Shown: piece by piece, positions 58,221-64,000 of the stretch
Numbering within the stretch: position 1 is the first letter of the stretch
Layout: every line of letters starts with the position of its first letter
Source of the DNA: Mesorhizobium loti
GTDB taxonomy: Bacteria > Pseudomonadota > Alphaproteobacteria > Rhizobiales > Rhizobiaceae
DNA: 64,000 bases
Assembly (NCBI RefSeq): GCF_013170705.1
Contig: NZ_CP033334.1
Span: 2,023,501 to 2,087,500 of the forward strand
Reading direction: 5' to 3'
Made by a program: the position numbers and the translations under genes
Notes under the pieces: generated by a model
What the model was told of the DNA's origin: nothing
Database searches by the model: none
Seen by the model: only the letters and a program-made list of their open reading frames with translations

Positions 58221-58583
58221 TCAGGCCGCCTGCAGCATCTTCTCGACCTCATTGACGAGATCGCGCAGGTGGAAGGGCTTCGACAGCACCTTAGCGTCTT
58301 TCGGCGCCTTGGAATCCGGGTTCAGCGCAACGGCGGCGAAACCGGTGATGAACATGACCTTGAGGTCGGGATCGATCTCGGTGGCGCGTCGTGCCAACTC
58401 GATGCCGTCCATCTCCGGCATGACGATGTCGGTCAACAGCAGCGAGAACGGTTCTTCGCGCAGCCGCTCATAGGCGCTGGCGCCGTTGTCGAAATCGCTG
58501 ACCTGGTAGCCGGCGCGTTCCAGCGCCTTGACGAGGAACCGACGCATATCGTCGTCGTCTTCCGCCAGAAGAATGCGTGCCAT
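58221..58583 (-). CDS. cpdR: CpdR-type single-domain response regulator
   Basis: The 120-residue protein is a receiver domain alone: ILLAEDDDDMRRFLVKALE (acidic pocket), the phospho-acceptor Asp in LLLTDIVMPEMDG near residue 51, FITGFAAVALNP and a final Lys in VLSKPFHLRDL. Caulobacter and Sinorhizobium CpdR has this length and directs ClpXP proteolysis of cell-cycle factors, being inactivated by phosphorylation from the CckA-ChpT relay. The sequence and length match CpdR1. It sits between tRNA-Val and the second amidohydrolase gene on the other strand. Confidence 0.85.
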   Translation of the reverse strand: MARILLAEDDDDMRRFLVKALERAGYQVSDFDNGASAYERLREEPFSLLLTDIVMPEMDGIELARRATEIDPDLKVMFITGFAAVALNPDSKAPKDAKVLSKPFHLRDLVNEVEKMLQAA

Positions 58584-58794
58584 GATATCCCGTCCGAATC
58601 ACCCGCCCGAGACTGCCGCCCGGGCAGCCCGTTAACCATCCTGTATATGAGGAGGTGACGGTAAACATCAAGTGAACGTGGCGAAGCATTATCAGCATTC
58701 GGCAAGGCGATGCGGATGGCGAAAAGCTGGACATGCGGCCAGCAAGGTGGCACTTTCATGCGATGATGCATTGGTGTTTTCGGGTTCGTGCAAA

Positions 58795-59688
58795 TTGAAG
58801 ACGGCAGCCGAGGATTTTTCGGTCGTTCAACCCTTCGAAATCCGATCGGGCGCAGAGCAGCGCGTTCCCTTCCTGTTCAACTCACCGCATAGCGGCCGCT
58901 ACTATCCCGAGCGTTTCCTTGCCATGGCGAGGCTCGACCGCAACGCCATCCGGCGCTCGGAGGATTGCTACGTCGATGAGCTGTTCGGCGGCGCCGTGGC
59001 GCTGGGCGCACCGATGCTGGCGGCGAATTTCCCGCGCGCCTATCTCGACGTCAATCGCGAGCCATGGGAACTCGACCCGCGCATGTTCGCCGAACCGGTG
59101 CCATCCTTCTGCAACATCCGCTCGGCGCGGGTAGCGGGCGGGCTTGGCACGGTGCCGAGGCTGGTCGGCGAGGGGCTCGACATCTATTCCGGCCGCTTGC
59201 CGCTGGCAGAAGCCATTGCCCGCATCGAGGCCGTCTACAAACCCTATCACGAAACGCTGAAGCGGCTTTTGACCAGGACCCATGCCCGCTTCGGCTTTGC
59301 CGTGCTGATCGACTGCCACTCGATGCCGGCGAGCATCCGCGTCGGCGACAGCGGACTGCGGCCCGATTTCATCATCGGCGACCGTTTCGGCATTTCGGCC
59401 ACCGCTGCCCTGACCGAGACCGCGATCGGCCTGCTGACCGCGATGGGCTATACCGTCGCCCACAACAAGCCTTATGCGGGCGGCTTCATCACCGAGCACT
59501 ATGGTCGCCCGGCGCGCCATCTGCATGCGCTGCAGATCGAGGTCAATCGCGGGCTCTACATGAATGAGCGGACGTTTGAGAAGGCCGCCGGTTTCGACGC
59601 GCTGGCCGATGACCTGACGCGATTTTCAGCGGATCTGATGGCAATGCCGGACCATCATTTCATCGACCTGCCGCTGGCCGCTGAGTGA
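58795..59688 (+). CDS. N-formylglutamate amidohydrolase family protein (second copy)
   Basis: The 297-residue enzyme has FNSPHSGRYYPERFLAMARL near the start, ANFPRAYLDVNREPWELDPR, FAVLIDCHSMPAS (metal ligands) and GRPARHLHALQIEVNRGLYM. It belongs to the same FGase family as the gene at 17462, but is a different branch. The start is uncertain: the frame opens at 58672 with GTG, but the first 40 residues look non-conserved, so a TTG at 58795 is preferred. Divergent from cpdR. In rhizobia this gene is often beside cpdR; its real substrate is not known. Confidence 0.8.
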   Translation: MKTAAEDFSVVQPFEIRSGAEQRVPFLFNSPHSGRYYPERFLAMARLDRNAIRRSEDCYVDELFGGAVALGAPMLAANFPRAYLDVNREPWELDPRMFAEPVPSFCNIRSARVAGGLGTVPRLVGEGLDIYSGRLPLAEAIARIEAVYKPYHETLKRLLTRTHARFGFAVLIDCHSMPASIRVGDSGLRPDFIIGDRFGISATAALTETAIGLLTAMGYTVAHNKPYAGGFITEHYGRPARHLHALQIEVNRGLYMNERTFEKAAGFDALADDLTRFSADLMAMPDHHFIDLPLAAE

Positions 59689-59692
59689 AATC

Positions 59693-59758
59693 GGGTCATG
59701 CGTGTCGTTGTCCCGAAGCAGACACTCACCGCCAGGCACCCTTGGGCGACGTACCATT
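59693..59758. repeat. Degenerate copy of repeat B
   Basis: GTGTCGTTGTCCCGAA and CTTGGGCGAC arms recall ATGTCGTTGCCCCAAAA and TTTTGGGCGACAT of the element at 38232-38317, with mismatches. It directly follows the amidohydrolase stop and precedes the mmgR terminator. Confidence 0.55.
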
Positions 59759-59771
59759 GAAACCGCAGCGT

Positions 59772-59857
59772 AAAAAAAGACCGCATCGTTTGCACGATAC
59801 GGTCGAAGTCTAGGGAGGAAACGCCCAAGGAGGGCATGGACAGGAAAACCTGTCCGA
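59772..59857 (-). ncRNA. mmgR: MmgR/suhB family (alpha-r8) trans-acting small RNA
   Basis: On the minus strand an RNA of about 80-86 bases folds as three hairpins: GGACAGG-TTTT-CCTGTCC (59838-59855), GCCC-TCCTT-GGGC (59823-59835) and a strong GACCGTATCG-type terminator stem (59779-59804) with a seven-T tail. Between the second and third lies the unpaired motif UUUCCUCCCU (59812-59821), the signature of Sinorhizobium MmgR, which limits PHB granule formation. The gene lies next to a suhB/hisN-type gene, the origin of the Rfam name. Ends are approximate. Confidence 0.85.
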
Positions 59858-59861
59858 GGCC

Positions 59862-59890
59862 GAGGGTATTGTGCGGTGCACAAATGTCAA
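59862..59890 (-). promoter_or_regulatory. Promoter of the mmgR sRNA
   Basis: A consensus TTGACA (minus strand of 59885-59890) is followed after about 14-16 bases by CAATACCC, giving a -10 near 59862-59870 and a transcription start close to 59857, which agrees with the predicted 5' end. Confidence 0.6.
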
Positions 59891-60060
59891 GCGACCTTCA
59901 GGCTTTTTTAATTCAGAGTGATGTGGAAACTGGGTTTCGATGGCGCTGATGTGACATTCTGGCAACGTCTGTCGCGGCGAATAAATCGATAAACAGGCTT
60001 GTTTTGGCGAGAAAGTGTCGGCAGAGCCCGGTTGGGCACTCTGCAATGCGGGAGAATCAG

Positions 60061-60834
60061 TTGGACGTCAGCATCGATTTCATGCGCCGCATCGCGCAGG
60101 CGGCAGCGGCGGAAACCCTGCCGCGCTTTCGCGCCCAGGGTGCCGTGGCCAACAAGGAAAAAGGCAGTTTCGACCCGGTCACGGAAGCCGATCGCGAGAC
60201 CGAACGCGCCATCAGGGCGCTGATATCGGCGCAGTATCCCGACCATGGCATTCTCGGCGAGGAGCACGGGAGCGAGAACATCTCCAGCCGGCATGTCTGG
60301 GTGATCGACCCGATCGACGGCACGCGGGCCTTCATCTCCGGCCTGCCGGTGTGGGGGACGCTGGTCGGGCTGACGGTCGACGGCGACGCGGTTGCCGGCA
60401 TGATGGCGCAGCCCTTCACCGGCGAACTGTTCTACGCCAACGCCTCCGGCTCGCACTATGAAGGGCCGGGCGGACCGCGCCACCTTTCCACCCGCAAGAC
60501 GACAAAACTCGACGAGGCAACGCTGTTCACCACCACGCCGGCGCTGTTCAAGGGCGAGGCGCGCACGCGCTACGACGCGTTCGAGAAGCAGGTCCAGCTC
60601 GCCCGCTACGGCGCCGATTGCTATGCCTTCGCCATGATCGCCTCGGGAAGCGTCGACATCGTCGCCGACCCCGGCCTGAAGCCCTACGACATCGTGGCGC
60701 TGATCCCGATCATCGAGAAGGCGGGTGGTGTCGTCACCACTTTCGACGGCGGACCGGCGGAAAAGGGTGGCGATGTGCTGGCTGCGGCGACACCGGAGCT
60801 TCACGCGGCCGCCATGGCTGCCCTGCGCGGCTGA
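60061..60834 (+). CDS. Histidinol-phosphatase/inositol monophosphatase family protein
   Basis: The 257-residue enzyme belongs to the IMPase fold with DPVTEADRETER (metal-binding), ILGEEHGSE (acidic ligand), WVIDPIDGTRAFISGLPVWG (the core motif; this version is typical of HisN-type histidinol-phosphatases) and YGADCYAFAMIASG. It dephosphorylates a small phosphorylated alcohol using Mg2+. A TTG start at 60061 has a GGGAG site six bases upstream, and an in-frame ATG lies at 60046. It may serve histidine synthesis or inositol metabolism; it is the suhB-like neighbour of the mmgR gene. Convergent with the AraC gene, 6 bases apart. Confidence 0.82.
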   Translation: MDVSIDFMRRIAQAAAAETLPRFRAQGAVANKEKGSFDPVTEADRETERAIRALISAQYPDHGILGEEHGSENISSRHVWVIDPIDGTRAFISGLPVWGTLVGLTVDGDAVAGMMAQPFTGELFYANASGSHYEGPGGPRHLSTRKTTKLDEATLFTTTPALFKGEARTRYDAFEKQVQLARYGADCYAFAMIASGSVDIVADPGLKPYDIVALIPIIEKAGGVVTTFDGGPAEKGGDVLAAATPELHAAAMAALRG

Positions 60835-60840
60835 TCGGCT

Positions 60841-61671
60841 TCAGCGCGATCGGATCGAGCGCTGGAATTCCGCCGGCGTACGGCCATAGACCTGCTTGAA
60901 CGAGGCGCTGAAATGGCTGTGGCTGGAAAAGCCGAGGTCCATGCCCAGCGTGGTCAGATTGTCGTAGCGTCCGAGCAGGTCGAGCCCGCGCGCCAGGCGC
61001 AGGCGCAGATGATAGCGATAGAGCGGCATGGCCTCGACCTGCTGGAACACCTGGGTCAGATAGACCGGCGACACGCCAACCTCGGCGGCAATCCCGGCCA
61101 GCGTCCAGCGGCGTGTCAGGTCCGAAGACAGCACAAGCTTGGCCCGGTCGACCAGCTTCTGCCGTCCGAGGCTGGCACCCGCGACATGCGAGGTGCGCTC
61201 GCCGAGCGAGCGCCGCACCAGGGTCAGGGCAAGCGTCTCGGCTTCCAGCGTTTCGGCGATATTGCGGTTCAGGCTGTGGCGCAGCATTGCCACCAGCGCC
61301 TGAGCGCGCGGGTCGATGCGCCGGCGCTGGCGCCGAAACGCCACGCGGTCGCCAGCGCGCAACTGCTCCTTCGGCGCCAGTTCGCGCAACTGGCCTTCCT
61401 CCATGACGAGGTCGAGGCAGGCATCGCCGCCCTCGACGGGGTGGCTGACCTGATAGGGCTCGGCCTCATTGAAGAACAGCAGCTGGTTGGCTTCCGCGAC
61501 AGCGTCGTTGCGGCCGACATGGCGCACGAAGACGCCGCGATAGGGAAACACCAAATGCGTGGCCGCCGTGCATTCCTCATCGCTCCTGTGACGGCATTGG
61601 CCGCCGCAGACGACGTCCCGCACCTTGACTATGCCGGTATCTAGAAGCGGCTGAACCGCGAATTGCGACAT
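60841..61671 (-). CDS. AraC family transcriptional regulator
   Basis: The 276-residue protein has an N-terminal cupin-like sensing domain (HLVFPYRGVFVRHVGRND, LLFFNEAEPYQVSHPVEGG) and a C-terminal double helix-turn-helix with WTLAGIAAEVGVSPVYLTQV and LTTLGMDLGFSSHSHFSASF, ending KQVYGRTPAEFQRS. The start at 61671 is placed before the cupin; a longer frame to 62151 runs into the DUF1127 gene region and is not credible. The N-terminal CGGQCRHRSDEEC cluster of three cysteines is notable. Targets are unknown. Confidence 0.85.
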   Translation of the reverse strand: MSQFAVQPLLDTGIVKVRDVVCGGQCRHRSDEECTAATHLVFPYRGVFVRHVGRNDAVAEANQLLFFNEAEPYQVSHPVEGGDACLDLVMEEGQLRELAPKEQLRAGDRVAFRRQRRRIDPRAQALVAMLRHSLNRNIAETLEAETLALTLVRRSLGERTSHVAGASLGRQKLVDRAKLVLSSDLTRRWTLAGIAAEVGVSPVYLTQVFQQVEAMPLYRYHLRLRLARGLDLLGRYDNLTTLGMDLGFSSHSHFSASFKQVYGRTPAEFQRSIRSR

Positions 61672-61775
61672 GGCCGTTGCGCTTTCCTCTCGCCGAAAAA
61701 TCACTCCGGCATCGCGGTGGCATTTTACGCGAACGGCCTGTCTATTCCTGTCAGGAGACTTCTGGAAAACGCGCC

Positions 61776-62021
61776 TCAGTCCCGCAATCGGCGCTTGAAT
61801 TCCGAATAGACCTGGCCGCGTGACAGGCCGATGTCCTTGAGCTGTTCGTCGCTCATTTCGAGCAAGGCAAGGCGGCTTCGGCGTTTCTCCACCTGACGGC
61901 CAAGCCATCTGGCCCCCGCGACGCATTGGGCGAGCACGGTCGGCCGGAGGGTTTCGGTGCGGATTGCCGGCGCCGGGCCTCGGCCAGCCAGGCGTTGCGC
62001 CGCTGCATGATCGGGGCGCAT
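61776..62021 (-). CDS. DUF1127 family small protein
   Basis: The 81-residue protein ends with the DUF1127 motif RRSRLALLEMSDEQLKDIGLSRGQVYSE. Proteins with this arginine-rich C-terminal motif in alphaproteobacteria are often RNA-binding regulators of stress and phosphate responses. The start codon lies three bases after the stop of the cysteine-rich gene encoded upstream on the same strand, so both are in one transcript. Confidence 0.85.
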   Translation of the reverse strand: MRPDHAAAQRLAGRGPAPAIRTETLRPTVLAQCVAGARWLGRQVEKRRSRLALLEMSDEQLKDIGLSRGQVYSEFKRRLRD

Positions 62022-62024
62022 GGC

Positions 62025-62180
62025 TCAATCCTCGCTCACGCCAGACGCCGAGGCGCCGGCTTCGTTCAGCGCCTTCGCGCATTCCTCGCAGCAGACCTCG
62101 ACGGTCTTGCCGCCGACCTTGACGCGGATCGGGTTGGCGTCCAGCTGGCAATCGCAGGCGGCGCAGGTTTTCTCGGTCAT
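62025..62180 (-). CDS. Small cysteine-rich (TRASH/zinc-ribbon-like) protein
   Basis: A 51-residue open frame with ATG at 62180 and stop at 62025 reads MTEKTCAACDCQLDANPIR and then VEVCCEECAKALNE, i.e. two cysteine pairs of the C-x2-C type plus an internal Cys, the spacing of a treble-clef or zinc-ribbon metal site. The stop is three bases before the DUF1127 start. A role in metal sensing or trafficking is suggested by the cysteines only. It is too short to be picked up by a long-ORF scan. Confidence 0.72.
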   Translation of the reverse strand: MTEKTCAACDCQLDANPIRVKVGGKTVEVCCEECAKALNEAGASASGVSED

Positions 62181-62344
62181 GATCTCATCTCCATGGCGTT
62201 CAATTCAACGCATGCAAATGAGCATTCCCAGGTGGGCCGGGCTGTCAGAATCTTTAGCACTTTGCGTGCTGCTCGGCTGGCCGAAGCCCCGTTCCTGACA
62301 ACGGTGTGTCAGCTATGCCCGCCCGTGGAGCACAGCGCCATGGG

Positions 62345-63322
62345 TCAGGCCGTCGGGTCGTCGGAGCCGGGAATGAAGGCGTCGAAGGCGGCCAGGAATT
62401 GCTCGCGGTAGAGGTCGACTTCCTGCAGGATTTCATGCTTGGAACCGTCGATCATCAGCAAGGAACCGAGCCGCAGACTTCTGGCATAGGTTTCGACCGC
62501 CTTGGTCGAGACGACCTGGTCGGCACCGGCGGCGATGATCAGCAACGGCACCTGGATCCGGGCCATGAAGTCGGGGTCGCTGATCGCTTCCGATGCCTTC
62601 GCCGCTGCCTGCAGCCAGCGGATCGTCGGGCCGCCAAGCGCCAATTGCGGATGCTCCTCATAGATGCGCGTGTTGCGGCGATAGCGCAGCGGATCCGTCG
62701 TGACCTTGTTGGCCTCGAAAGGCAGTGTTTGTCTCGGCCGTGGACCCCACGCGGCGTAGAGCCGGCCGAGCCCCAATGCACAGAAAAACGAACAGACACG
62801 GCGGACCGTCCTGATCGAGACCGGCAGGTCGGGCAAGGTCAGGAAGGGCGCGATCAGCACCATGCGGCGCACACGGTTCACCATGGATGGCGCGGCAAGC
62901 AGCGTGATCACGGCACCCGCCGAATGGGCCAGGATATAGTACGGCCCGCGGCAGTCGGGCAGCACGATCTCCTCGAAGAACTGCTCGAGATCCGCGGTAT
63001 AATCGCGGAAGGACCTGACATAGCCGCGCTGGCGGTCGCGGATCAGCCGGTCGGAATCACCCTGGCCGCGCCAGTCAAGCGTGGCGACGCCGAAGCCTCG
63101 GGCGGCAAGGTCGCGGATGGTCTCGAAATATTTCTCGATGCACTCGTTGCGGCCGGACAGCAGCACCACCGTGCCGCGCATCGGCCGCGCCACCGCCGCG
63201 AACAGGCCATAGCGGATCCTCTTGCGATCGCGCGTGACGAAGAAGCCGCCGGTGGCGTTTTCCGGTCGCGGATTGCCCTCGGTTTCGTGGAAAAGCGGCG
63301 TCTCGTGGAGAAGGTCCGTCAT
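62345..63322 (-). CDS. Alpha/beta hydrolase (lysophospholipase/monoacylglycerol lipase-like)
   Basis: The 325-residue alpha/beta hydrolase has the oxyanion segment GTVVLLSGRNECIEKYFETI, the TLDWRGQGDSDRL turn, a nucleophile elbow AHSAGAV (Ser) near residue 142 and, at the end, a late Asp/His region (IIAAGADQVVSTKAVETYAR, DGSKHEILQE). It is homologous to PldB-like lysophospholipases of Rhizobiales. No signal peptide or membrane anchor is evident, so cytoplasmic or loosely membrane-bound. Position in the operon: alone; the next gene lies 164 bases after the stop. Confidence 0.85.
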   Translation of the reverse strand: MTDLLHETPLFHETEGNPRPENATGGFFVTRDRKRIRYGLFAAVARPMRGTVVLLSGRNECIEKYFETIRDLAARGFGVATLDWRGQGDSDRLIRDRQRGYVRSFRDYTADLEQFFEEIVLPDCRGPYYILAHSAGAVITLLAAPSMVNRVRRMVLIAPFLTLPDLPVSIRTVRRVCSFFCALGLGRLYAAWGPRPRQTLPFEANKVTTDPLRYRRNTRIYEEHPQLALGGPTIRWLQAAAKASEAISDPDFMARIQVPLLIIAAGADQVVSTKAVETYARSLRLGSLLMIDGSKHEILQEVDLYREQFLAAFDAFIPGSDDPTA

Positions 63323-63439
63323 TCGGCGCTTTGTGCTCGGCGTCTCACCAGCCCGTCGCGGCTGGCCTCGTCAAGGTGATAGACGCCAATGCGTCAAAAG
63401 CAAAGGAATTCCGGGCGAGGGAAGATCGGCAACGGGAAA

Positions 63440-63470
63440 GCCGGAAGCCGCTTGAGAGCGCACTTCCGGC
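63440..63470. other. Inverted repeat in the gap before the Hsp20 gene
   Basis: GCCGGAAG (63440-63447) pairs exactly with CTTCCGGC (63463-63470) across a 15-base loop. No T-run follows. The remaining gap of 63323-63680 contains no convincing gene. Confidence 0.4.
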
Positions 63471-63679
63471 CCCTGTCGATCCGGGAGGAAGGGACGTTAA
63501 CACCCGGTTCGGCCTCGTTGCGGCACCTTTGCAAAATCCAGCACCGCCAATCCTTGATCTTGAGGTCACTCTAGCGGCACCCGTCTGAACGCGCGCCGAA
63601 GGTCCGGTTCATCTGCCGTTCATCAGGGGGGCAGGCGGCGTGGTTTTTTGCCATCCGGCGAAACTTGAAATGCATTCGG

Positions 63680-63798
63680 GCGCTCCCCAAATGTGGAATG
63701 CGGTCGCCAATGTCGGGGCCGCTGGTCCTCCCGAAACGCCGCTCAAGGGTTTCGCACCGACCATACGCAAACCATGTTGCTCAACAGGAGAACACCTC
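63680..63798 (+). promoter_or_regulatory. ROSE-like RNA thermometer in the Hsp20 leader
   Basis: The bases just before the start read GTTGCT (63776-63781) then CAAC then AGGAG (63786-63790), so the UUGCU pentamer can pair with the Shine-Dalgarno sequence in a short hairpin. This is the defining feature of ROSE elements, which melt on heat shock to allow translation of small heat-shock proteins in rhizobia. The stem further upstream (63690-63760) is G/C rich and could form the additional hairpins. Exact 5' end unknown. Confidence 0.75.
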
Positions 63799-64000
63799 AT
63801 GCGTCACGTTGATTTTTCCCCGCTTTACCGTTCGACCGTCGGCTTCGACCGTCTCTTCACCATGCTGGATTCGCTTGCGCAGCCGGATGGCGCGCAGACC
63901 TATCCGCCCTACAACATCGAGCGTACCGGTGAGGATTCCTATCGGATCTCGATGGCGGTCGCCGGCTTCTCGGACGAAGAGATCTCGATCGAAGCCCACC
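63799..64000 (+). CDS. Hsp20/IbpA family small heat shock protein, 3' truncated by the window
   Basis: Sixty-seven residues are present: MRHVDFSPLYRSTVGFDRLF, the usual start of rhizobial IbpA-type sHsps, then TYPPYNIERTGEDSYRISMA with the start of the alpha-crystallin domain (AGFSDEEISIEAH). Such proteins bind unfolding polypeptides in an ATP-independent way. An AGGAG site and a ROSE-like hairpin precede the start, so heat-dependent translation is expected. The gene continues beyond 64000. Confidence 0.93.
   Translation, partial: MRHVDFSPLYRSTVGFDRLFTMLDSLAQPDGAQTYPPYNIERTGEDSYRISMAVAGFSDEEISIEAH

Noticed and set aside
61672..62151. N-terminal extension of the AraC regulator to 62151
   Set aside because: The added 160 residues are Arg/Pro-rich shadow sequence across the DUF1127 gene; the cupin domain begins right after the ATG at 61671.

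Overview
The window looks like a chromosomal segment of a rhizobial alphaproteobacterium, most likely Mesorhizobium or a close relative. The evidence is high GC, thuA-thuB, an mmgR/suhB-family sRNA beside a suhB/hisN-type phosphatase, CpdR, a ROSE-like leader in front of an Hsp20 gene, and dispersed palindromic repeats of the kind common in Rhizobiales. All calls come from reading the sequence and ORF translations; no database search was run.

Layout. 1-1.4 kb: end of a trehalose/disaccharide operon (thuA partial, thuB). 1.5-8.3 kb: a TetR-associated acyl-CoA cluster, with SDR, MaoC, APH-type phosphotransferase and SDR on the minus strand facing an acyl-CoA dehydrogenase and an MDR reductase. 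8.5-12 kb: a four-gene, overlapping operon (GT-C transferase, GtrB-like polyprenyl-P glycosyltransferase, YdjC deacetylase, GtrA flippase) that resembles lipid A amino-sugar decoration pathways. 12-16.3 kb: a two-gene RND efflux system. 16.5-24 kb: an RpiR regulator divergent from an amidohydrolase, APC permease, glutamine-synthetase-like ligase, aldehyde dehydrogenase and Fe-alcohol dehydrogenase, which together read as a gamma-glutamylation route for an amino alcohol. 24.3-28.3 kb: a complete ABC importer. 28.3-33.9 kb: mixed single genes (GST, CPA1 antiporter, EEP hydrolase, DMT exporter, MFS). 34-50 kb: a large catabolic block. On the minus strand, LacI, Gfo/Idh, CoA-transferase and enoyl-CoA hydratase are translationally coupled and lead into an aldehyde dehydrogenase, a CUT1 sugar ABC importer and GMC-SDR-GMC-Dabb genes. 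A DUF993 gene is divergent, and two near-identical LacI-type operators lie in the shared promoter region. 50.2-57.2 kb: surface-glycan genes (gmd, fcl, two tandem paralogous predicted fucosyltransferases, an EptA/sulfatase-like membrane enzyme). 58-64 kb: tRNA-Val(GAC), cpdR, a second N-formylglutamate amidohydrolase, mmgR sRNA, hisN-like phosphatase, AraC regulator, small proteins, a lysophospholipase-like hydrolase, and the start of an Hsp20 gene.

Most interesting points. The glycosyltransferase/deacetylase/flippase operon at 8.5-12 kb and the gamma-glutamyl amino-alcohol pathway at 17-24 kb both look like complete systems. The tandem fucosyltransferase-like pair is separated by a 3'-terminal remnant of a second fcl gene, a visible scar of a tandem duplication. 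RNA regulation is unusually readable (mmgR, ROSE-like leader, stem-loops after or inside transport operons). No CRISPR array, intact insertion sequence or phage gene was seen.
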